A stretch of DNA of 64,000 nt from Penium margaritaceum (Eukaryota > Streptophyta > Zygnematophyceae > Desmidiales > Peniaceae): positions 9,188-73,187 of the forward strand of contig SZWC01008576.1 of assembly GCA_023375785.1 (NCBI GenBank). Direction: 5' to 3'. The notes beneath the pieces were generated by a model. It did not search any database. It was not told where the DNA came from and was given only the letters and a program-made list of their open reading frames with translations. Both the position numbers and the translations under genes were made by a program. This document shows positions 55,693-64,000 of the stretch, piece by piece; positions within the stretch are counted from its first letter, which is position 1, and each line of letters begins with the position of its first letter.

Positions 55693-58600
55693 CGTGTAAG
55701 TGTGTGTACGTGCGTGTAAGTGCAAACAAGTGTGTGTAAGTGCGGTTTAAGTTCGTGTAAGTGCGTGTAAGTGCGTGTAAGTGCGTGTCAGTGCGTGTAA
55801 GTACGGTTTAAGTGCGTTTAATCTCGTGTAAGTTTGTGTAAGTGTGTGTAAGTGCCTGTAAGTATGTGTAAGTGTGTGTAAGTGCGTGTAAGTGCATGTA
55901 AGTGCGTGTAAGTGAATATAAGTGCGTGTAAGTGCGTGTAAGTACGTGTTAGTGCGTGTAAGTGCGTGTAAGTGCATGTAAGTGCGTGTAAGTGAATATA
56001 AGTGCGTGTAAGTGCGTGTAAGTACGTGTTAGTGCGTGTAAGTGCGTGTAAGTGCATGTAAGTGCGTGTAGGTGCATGTAATTTTGTGTAAGTGCGTATA
56101 AGTGCCTGTTAGTACGTATAAGTGCGTGTAAGTGCGTGTAAGTGCGTGTACGTGAGTGTAAGTGTGTGTAAGTGCATGTACGTACATATAAGTGCGTCTA
56201 AGTGTGTGTATGTTTGTGCAGGTGCGTGTAAGTGCGTGTAAGTGCGTGTCAGTGCGTGTAAGTGTGTGTAAGTGCGTGTAAGTGCGTGTACGTACGTGTA
56301 AGTGTGTGTAAGTATGTGTAAGTGTATGTAAGTGCGTGTAAGTGCGTACAAGTTTGTGTAAGCGCGTGTAAGTGCGTGAAAGTGCGTGCAAGTACGTGTA
56401 AGTACATGTAAGTACGTGTAAGTGCGTGTAAGTGCGTGTAAATGCGTGGAAGTGTATGTAAGTGCGTGTAAGTGCATGTAGGTATGTGTAAGTGTGTGTA
56501 AGTGCATGAAAGTTTGTATATGTGCGTATCAGTACGTGTAAGTGTGTGTAAGTATGTATAAGTGCGTGTAAGTACGTGTAAGTACGTGTAAGTGTATATA
56601 AGTTTGCGTAAGAGCGTGTAAGTGCGTGTAAGTGCGTGTAAGTGCGTGTAAGTGCTTGTAAATGTGTGTAAGATTATATAAGTGCGTGTAAGTGTGTGTA
56701 AGTGCTTGTAAGTGTGTGTAAGTGCGTATAAGTACCTGGAAGTGCGTGTAAGTACATGTAAGTGCGTGCAAGTGTATAAGTGTGTGTAAGTGCGTGTTTG
56801 TGCGTGTAAGTGCGTGTAAGTGTGGATAAGTGCCTGAGAATTTCTGTAAGTACGTGTAACCATGTGTAAGTGCGAGTTCGTACGTGTAAGTGCGTGTAAG
56901 TGTGTGTAAGTACGCGTAAGTGCGTGTAAGTGCGTGTAAGTGTGTGTAGGTGTGTGTAAGTGCAGGTAAGTGCATGTAAGTACGTGTATGTGCATGAAAG
57001 TGTAGGTAAGTGCGTGTAAGTGCGTGTAAGTGCATGTAAATGCGTGTAAGTTTGTGTTTGTGTATGTGCGTGAAAGTGTGTGTAAGTGCGTGTAAGTGCA
57101 TGTAAATGCGTGTAAGTTTGTGTTTGTGTATGTGCGTGAAAGTGTGTGTAAGTGTGTGTAAGTATGTGTAAGTACGTACAAGTGCGTGTCAATGCGTGTA
57201 AGTGCGTGTAAGTGCGTATATATATATAAGTGCGTATAAGTACGTATAAGTGCGTGTAAGTGTGTGTAAGTGCGTGTAAGTGCGTGTAAGTCTGTATAAG
57301 TGCGTGAACTTGCGTGTAAGTGGGTGTAAGTGTGTGTAAGTGTGTAAGTGCGTGTAAGTGCGTGTTAGTGTGTATAAGTATGTGTAAGTGCGTGTAAGTT
57401 TGTATAAGTGCATGTAAGTTCGTGTAAGTGCGTGTAGGCATGTATAAGTATGACTTTGTGCGTGTAAGTGCGTGTAAGTGCGTGGAAGTACGTGTAAGTG
57501 CGTATAAGTTCATGTAAGTACGTGTAAGTACGTATAAGTGCGTATAAGTGCGTGTAAGTGCGTGTAAGTATGTGTAAGTGTGTGTAAGTGTGTGTAAGTG
57601 CGTATAAGTTCATGTAAGTACGTGTAAGTACGTATAAGTGCGTATAAGTGCGTGTAAGTGCGTGTAAGTATGTGTAAGTGTGTGTAAGTGTGTGTAAGTA
57701 TGTGCTAGTGCGTGTAAGTACGTGTAAGTGCGTGTAAGTGCGTGTAAGTATGTGTAAGTGCGTACAAGTGTGTGTCAGTGCGTGTAAGTACGTGTAAGTG
57801 TGTTTAAGTGCGTGTAAGTGCATGTAAGTACGTGTAAGTACGTGTAAGTGCGTGTAAGTGTGTGTAAGTGCGTGTAGGTGCGTGTAAGTTTGCGTAAGTG
57901 CATATAAGTGCGTGTAGATTCGTATAAGTCTATGTAAGTGTGTGTAAGTGTGTTTAAGTATGTGTAAGTGCGTATAAGTACGTGTAAGTGCGTGTAAGTG
58001 CGTGTAAGTGTGTGTAAGTATATGTAAGTTTGTATAAGTGTGTGTAAGTTTGTGTAAGTTTGTGTAAGTGTGTGTAAGTGCATGTAAGCGCGTATAAGCG
58101 TGTGTCAGCACGTGGAAGAGCATGTAAGTGTGTGTAAGTGTATGTAAGTACAAGTAAGTCCGTGTAAGTACGTGTAAGTGTGAGTAAATGCGTGTAAGTA
58201 CGTGAAAGTGAGTATAAGTGCGTGGAAGTGCGTGTAAGTGCGTAAACGTGCGTGTAAGTATGTGTAAGTGTGTGTAAGTGAGTATAAGTGCGTGGAAGTG
58301 CGTGTAAGTGCGTAAACGTGCGTGTAAGTATGTGTAAGTTCGTGTAAGTGCGTGTAAGTATGTGTAAGTGCGTCTAAGTGTGTGTAAGTGTGTGTAAGTG
58401 AGTATAAGTGCGGTTTAAGTTTGTGTAAGTGCGTGTAAGTGTGTATAAGTACGTGTAAGTGTGTGTAAGTGCGTGTAAATGTGTGTAAGTGTGTGTAAGT
58501 GCGTGTAGGTGCGTGTAACTTTGTGTAAGTGCGTGTAAGTATGTGTAAGTACGTATAAGTACGTGTAAGTGCGTGTAAGTGTGTGTAAGTGCGTGTAGGT

Positions 58601-61600
58601 GCGTGTAACTTTGTGTAAGTGCGTGTAAGTATGTGTAAGTACGTATAAGTACGTGTAAGTGCGTGTAAGTGTGTGCAAGTGCGTGCAAGTGTGTACAATT
58701 GCGTGGAAGTACGTGTAAGTGCGTGTAAGTGTGTGTAAGTGCGTGTAAGTGTGTGTAAGTACTCGTAAGCGCGTGTAAGTGCGTGTAAGTGTCTGTAAGT
58801 GCATGTAAGATTGTGTAAGTATGTGTGAGTGCGTGTCAGTGCGTGTATGTACATGTAAGTGCATGTAAGTGCGTGTAAGTGCGTGTAAGTACGTCTACGT
58901 GTGTGTAAATGAGTGTATGTGCGTGTAAGTGCATTTAAGTGCATGTAGGTACGTGTAAGTACGTGTAAGTGTGTGTAAGTATGTGTAAGTGCGTGTAAGT
59001 GCGTGTAAGTGCGTGTAAGTGCATGTCAGTGTTTGATGAAAGTTTGTTTAAGAGCGTGTAAGTGCTTATGAGTGCGTGTACGTGAGTGTACGTATGTGTA
59101 AATGCCTGTGAGTTTGTGCAAGTGCGTGTAACTGCGTGCAAGTGTGTGTAAGTACGTGCAAGTGCATGTAAGTGTGTGTAAGTGCGTATAAGTACGTGTA
59201 AGTGCGTGTAAGTGCGTGTAAGTGTGTGTAAGTGTGTGTAAGTGCGTGTAAGTACGTGTAAGTTCGTGTAAGTGCATGTAAGTGCGTGAAAGTGCGTCTA
59301 AGTGCGTGTAAGTGCGTGTAAGTGTATGTAAGCGCGTGAAAGTGCTTGTCAGTACGTGTAAGTGCGTGTAAGTGTGTGTAAGTTTGTATAAGTACGTATT
59401 AGTACGTGTAAGTACGTGTAAGTATGTGTAAGTGCGTATAATTGCGTGTCAGTGCGTGTAAGTGCATGTAAGTGCGTGTATGTACATATAAGTGCATGTA
59501 AGTGCGTGTAAGTACGTGTAAGTATGTGTAAGTGTGTGTCAGTGCGTGTAAGTGTGTGTAAGTATGTGTAAGTGCGTATAAGTGTGTGTAAGTGCGTGTA
59601 AGTACGTGTAAGTATGTGTAAGTGTGTGTCAGTGCGTGTAAGTGTGTGTAAGTATGTGTAAGTGCGTATAAGTGTGTGTAAGTGCGTGTGAGTTCGTGTA
59701 AGTGCGTGTAAGTGTGTGTAAGTGCGTGTAAGTATGTTTAAGTGTATGTAAGCGCATGTAAGTACGTGTAAGTACGTGTAAGTGCGTGTAAGTGTGTGTA
59801 AGTTTGTGTAAGTGTGTTTAAGTTCGTGTAAGTGGGTGTAAGTGCATGTAAGTGCGGGTAAGTGTGTGTAAGTGCATGTAAATGCGTGTAAGTACGTGTA
59901 AGTGCGTATAAGTACGTGTATGTGTGTGTAAGTACGTATAAGTGCGTATAAGTACATGTAAGTGCGTGTAAGTGTATGTAAGTGTGTGTAAGTGCGTGTA
60001 AGTGCGTGTAAGTTCGTGTAACTTTGTGTAAGTACGTGTAAGTGCGTGTAAGTGCGTCTAAGCGTGTGTAAGTGCATGTAAGTGCATGTTAGTACGTGTA
60101 AGTGCATGTAGTTATGTGTAAGTGCGTATAAGTGCATGTAAGCATGGTTTATGTGTGTGTAATTTCGTGTAAGTTCGTGTAAATGCGTGTAAGTGTGTGT
60201 AAGTGTGTGTAAGTGCGTGTAAGTGCGTGTAGGTGCGTGTAAGTGTGTATAAGTGCGTGTAAGTACGTGTAAGTACGTGGAAGTGCGTGTAGGTGCGTGC
60301 AAGTGCCTATAAGTGTGTGTAAGTGCGTGAAAGTACACGTAAGTGGGTCTAAGTACGTGTACGTGCGTGGAAGTGTATGTAAGTATATGCAAGTGCGTGT
60401 AAATGCGTGTAAGTGCGTATATGTGCATATAAGTACGGTTTAAGTGCGTGTAAGTTTGTATAAGTTCGTTTAAGTGCATGTAAGTGCGTGTAAGAGCGTG
60501 TAAGTATGTGTAAGTGCGTGTAAGTGCGTGTAGGTGCGTGTAAGTGCGTGTAAGTTTGTATAAGTTCGTTTAAGTGCATGTAAGTGCGTGTAAGAGCGTG
60601 TAAGTATGTGTAAGTGCGTGTAAGTGCGTGTAGGTGCGTGTAAGTGCGTATAGGCGCGTGTTAGTGCGTGTAAGTGCATGTAAGTGCCTGTAAGTGTGTG
60701 CAAGTTTGTGTAAGTACGTGTAAGTGCGTGTAAGTGCGTGTAAGTGTGTATAAGTGCGTGTAAGTGCGCATACGTGCGTGTAAGTGCGTGTAAATTTATG
60801 TAAGTTTGTGTAAATACGTGTAAGTGTGTGTACGTGCGTGTACGTGCATGGAAGTGCATACAAGTGCGTGTAATTGCGTGTAAGTGCGTGTAAGTGCGTG
60901 TAAGTGCATGTAAGTGCGTGTAAGTACGTGTAAGTGTGTGTAAGTGCTTGTAAGTATGTGTAAGTGCGTGTAAGTACGTGTAAGTGCGTGTAAGTACGTG
61001 TAAGTGTGTGTAAGTGCTTGTAAGTATGTGTAAGTGCGTGTAAGTACGTGTAAGTGCGTATACGTGCGTGAAAGTGCATGTAAGTGCATGTAAGTTTATA
61101 TAAGTCCGTGTAAGTTCGTGTAAGTGCGTTTAAGTGCGTGTAAGTACGTGTAAGTACGTGTAAGTGTGTGTAAGTGTGTGTAAGTGCAAGTAAGTGTGTG
61201 TAAGTACGTGTAAGTACGGTTTAAGTGGGTCTGATTTCGTATAAGTTCGTGTAAATGTGTGTAAGTCAGTTTAAGTTCATGTAAGTGCGTGTAAGTGCGT
61301 GTAAGTACGTATAAGTGCGTGTAAGTACGTGTAAGTGCTTGTAAGCGTGTGTAAGTACGTGTAAGTGCATGTAAGTGCGTGTAAGTTTGTGTAAGTGTGT
61401 GTAAGTGCGTGTAAGTATGTGTAAGTGCATGTAAGTACGTGTAAGTACGTGTAAGTGTGTGTAAGTACGTGTAAGTGTATGTAAGTGTGTGTAAGTGCAA
61501 ATAAGTGTGTGTAAGTGCGTGTAAGTGCGTATAAGTGTGTGTAAGTATGTCTAAGTGCGTGTAAGTGCGTGTAAGTGCGTGTAAGTGCGTTGTTAGTACG

Positions 61601-64000
61601 TGTACGTTTGTTTAAGTGCGTGTAACTGGGTGTAAGTGCGTCTAAGTGTGTATAAGTGTGGGTAAATGAGTGTAAGTATAGTTTAAGTTCGTGTAAGTGC
61701 GTGTAAGTGCGTGTAAGTGCGTGTAAGTGCATGAAAGTGCGTATAAGTGCATGTAAGTACGTGTAAGTGTGTGTAAGTGTGTATAAGTGTGGGTAAATGA
61801 GTGTAAGTATAGTTTAAGTTCGTGTAAGTGCGTGTAAGTGCGTGTAAGTGCGTGTAAGTGCATGAAAGTGCGTATAAGTGCATGTAAGTACGTGTAAGTG
61901 CATGTAAGTGTGTGCAAGTGCGTGTAAGTACGTTTAGGTGCGTGTAAAAGTGTGTAAGTACGCATAAGTTCGTGTAGGTGCGTATACGTACGTGTAAGTG
62001 CGTGTAAGTATGTGTAAGTGCGTGTAAGTGCGTATAAGTGCGTGTAAGTAAGTGTAAGTGCGTGTAAGTACGTATAAGTGGATATAAGTTCGTATAAGAG
62101 CGTGTAAGTGTGTGTAAGTGCGTGTAAGTACGTATAAGTGGATATAAGTTCGTATAAGAGCGTGTAAGTGTGTGTAAGTGCGTGTAAGTACGTATAAGTG
62201 GATATAAGTTCGTATAAGAGCGTGTAAGTGTGTGTAAGTGCGTGTAAGTACGTATAAGTGGATATAAGTTCGTATAAGAGCGTGTAAGTGTGTGTAAGTG
62301 CGTGTAAGTACGTATAAGTGGATATAAGTTCGTATAAGAGCGTGTAAGTGTGTGTAAGTGCGTGTAAGTACGTATAAGTGGATATAAGTTCGTATAAGAG
62401 CGTGTAAGTGTGTGTAAGTGCGTGTAAGTACGTATAAGTGGATATAAGTTCGTATAAGAGCGTGTAAGTGTGTGTAAGTGCGTGTAAGTACGTATAAGTG
62501 GATATAAGTTCGTATAAGAGCGTGTAAGTGTGTGTAAGTGCGTGTAAGTACGTATAAGTGGATATAAGTTCGTATAAGAGCGTGTAAGTGTGTGTAAGTG
62601 CGTGTAAGTACGTGTAAGTGCGTGTAAGTATGTGTAAGTGCGTGTAAGTGCGTGTTAGTGCGTGTACGTTCGTGTAAGTGCGTATAAGTGCGTGTAAGTA
62701 CGTGTAAGTGTGTGTAAGTGCGTGTAAGTTCGTGTAAGTGCGTGTAAGTACGTGTAAGTGCGTGTAAGTGCGTGTAAATGCGTGTTAGTGTGTGTAAATA
62801 TGTGTAAGTACGTGCAAGTGCGTGTGAGTGCCTGTAAGTGTGTGTTAGTGCTCGTAAGTATGTGTAAGTGCGTGTAAGTGCGTGTAAGTATGTGTAAGTT
62901 TGTGTAAGTATGTGTAAGTATGTGTAAGTACGTGTAAGTGCGTGTAAGTGCATGTAAGTACGTGTAAGTACGTGTAAGTGTGTGTTAATGCGTGTAAGTG
63001 TGTGTAAGTGCGTGTAAGTGCATGTAGGTACGTGTAAGTGCGTGTAAGTGCGTGTAAGTGCGTGTAAGTGCATGTAAGTACGTGTAAGTACGTGTAAGTG
63101 TGTGTTAATGCGTGTAAGTGTGTGTAAGTGCGTGTAAGTGCATGTAGGTACGTGTAAGTGCGTGTAAGTGCACGTAATTTTGTGTAGGTGCATGTAAGTA
63201 CGTGTAAGTGCGTGTAAGTATGTGTATGTGCGTGTAAGTGCGTGTAAGTACGTATAAGTGGATATAAGTTCGTATAAGAGCGTGTAAGTGTGTGTAAGTG
63301 CATGTAAGTGTGTGTAAGTGCTTGTAAATGCGTGTACGTTCGTGTAAGTGTGTGTAAGTGCGTGTAAGTACTTGTAAGTGCATGTAAGTACGTATAAGTA
63401 CGTGTAAGTATGTGTAAGTGCATGTAAGTACGTGTAAGTGCGTGAGTTCGTGTAAGTGCGTGTTTGTACGTATAAGTGCGTGGAAGTGTGTGTAAGTGTA
63501 TGTAAGTTTGTGTAAGTGCGTGTAAGCATGTGTAAGTGCGAATTCGTGCGTGTAAGTGCGTATAAGTGCGTGTAAGTGCGTGTAAGTTCGTGTAAGTATG
63601 TGTAAGTATGTGTAAATGTGTGTAAGCATGTGTAAGTGTGTGTAAGTGCGTGTAAGTGCGTGTAAGTACGTGTAAGTGCGTGTAAGTGCATGTAAGTTTG
63701 TGTAAGTGCGTGTAAGTGAGTGTAAGTGTGTGTAAGTATGTGTAAGTACGTGTAAGTGCGTGTAAGTGCATGTAAGTTTGTGTAAGTGCGTGTAAGTGAG
63801 TGTAAGTGTGTGTAAGTATGTGTAAGTGCGTACAAGTGCGTGTCAGTGCGTGTTTGTGCGTGTAAGTGAGCGTATGCATGTATAAGTATGTCAAAGCACG
63901 TATAAGTGTGTATAAGTGTGTGTAAGTGCGTGTAAGTGTGTGTAAGTGCGTGTATGTGCGTTTAAGTGCGTGTAAGTGTGTGTAAATGTGTGTACCTTTG
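55693..64000. repeat. Degenerate 10-bp tandem array, block D
   Basis: The same decamer family resumes right after the copia LTR and runs to the window end. Segments near 60.4-61.9 kb resemble about 49.9-51.3 kb (for example AAGTGGGTCTGATTTCG near 61218 against AAGTGGGTCTAATTTCG near 50665). Segments near 56.9 kb resemble about 63.5 kb. The last few bases (CTTTG) leave the decamer pattern and may be the start of something else. No gene is recognised. Confidence 0.96.
62052..62613. repeat. 60-bp higher-order repeat, about 9.4 copies
   Basis: Six variant decamers with landmark GTGGATATAAGTTCG repeat perfectly every 60 bp. One more dispersed copy stands at about 63241-63300. Because 60 is divisible by three the minus frame stays open, giving a perfect 20-residue repeat within the longest ORF of the window (61934-63835, 633 codons). 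This is a repeat effect, not evidence for a gene. Confidence 0.92.

Noticed and set aside
55193-55700. Independent host gene to the right of the copia gag
   Set aside because: The segment is bounded by TGTTGTAA/TTACAACA ends next to a primer binding site, so it is the LTR. The ORFs inside are short and domain-free.
61934-63835. 633-codon minus-strand ORF of THLHALTRTY-type repeats, the largest of many such ORFs
   Set aside because: The decamer has no minus-strand stop in any frame, overlapping ORFs in other frames give the same repeat, and frames change at every array indel. It is a composition artefact.
1-64000. Telomeric repeat tract
   Set aside because: The unit TGTAAGTGCG is not a TTTAGGG/TTAGGG-type telomere sequence; no such runs are present.

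Overview
This window comes from a eukaryotic nuclear genome, probably of the green plant/algal lineage. The clearest lineage clue is the copia-type element at 52.0-55.7 kb, whose primer binding site matches the plant initiator-Met tRNA form. No ordinary host gene, rRNA or tRNA is recognisable. The species cannot be told from the sequence.

About 44.5 kb (roughly 70%) is one huge, degenerate tandem array of a 10-bp unit, consensus TGTAAGTGCG on the + strand. Insertions split it into four blocks: 1-10199, 11060-14097, 29050-52010 and 55693-64000. It runs off both window ends. The array is layered: most decamers vary by transitions, and local expansions make higher-order repeats of 30, 60, 80, 90, 110, 161, 232 and 438 bp. 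The largest is a near-perfect 90-bp repeat at 2741-4950. Ordered 'punctuation' blocks recur every few hundred bases to kilobases, and multi-kb segments are duplicated (about 32.6-37.4 kb against 40.5-45.1 kb). The minus strand of the decamer has no stop codon in any frame, which produces many long but spurious ORFs. The + strand carries the 5' splice-site hexamer GTAAGT in most decamers.

Three mobile elements sit in the array. (1) 10200-11059: an 860-bp non-autonomous DNA transposon with 11-bp terminal inverted repeats, a probable 8-bp target duplication and two strong internal hairpins. (2) 14098-29049: a very large (15 kb), old, broken Ty3/gypsy-type LTR element on the minus strand, with two 1.25-kb LTRs. 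Its parts in element order are gag with a CCHC knuckle, protease, reverse transcriptase, RNase H, a second diverged protease-like domain, an Ala/Pro-rich and helical insert, a coiled-coil region, integrase, and a Cys-rich region with five or more PHD-like fingers before the 3' LTR. A 211-base assembly gap lies inside it. (3) 52011-55692: the 5' part of a broken Ty1/copia element on the minus strand (LTR, tRNA-iMet primer site, gag, protease, integrase).

The most unusual content is the accessory architecture of the gypsy-type element (duplicated protease domain, insert before integrase, PHD-like finger array) and the physical properties of the decamer array (splice-donor density, helical phasing, ordered punctuation). 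The 10-bp register of the array also serves as a ruler for judging insertion boundaries.
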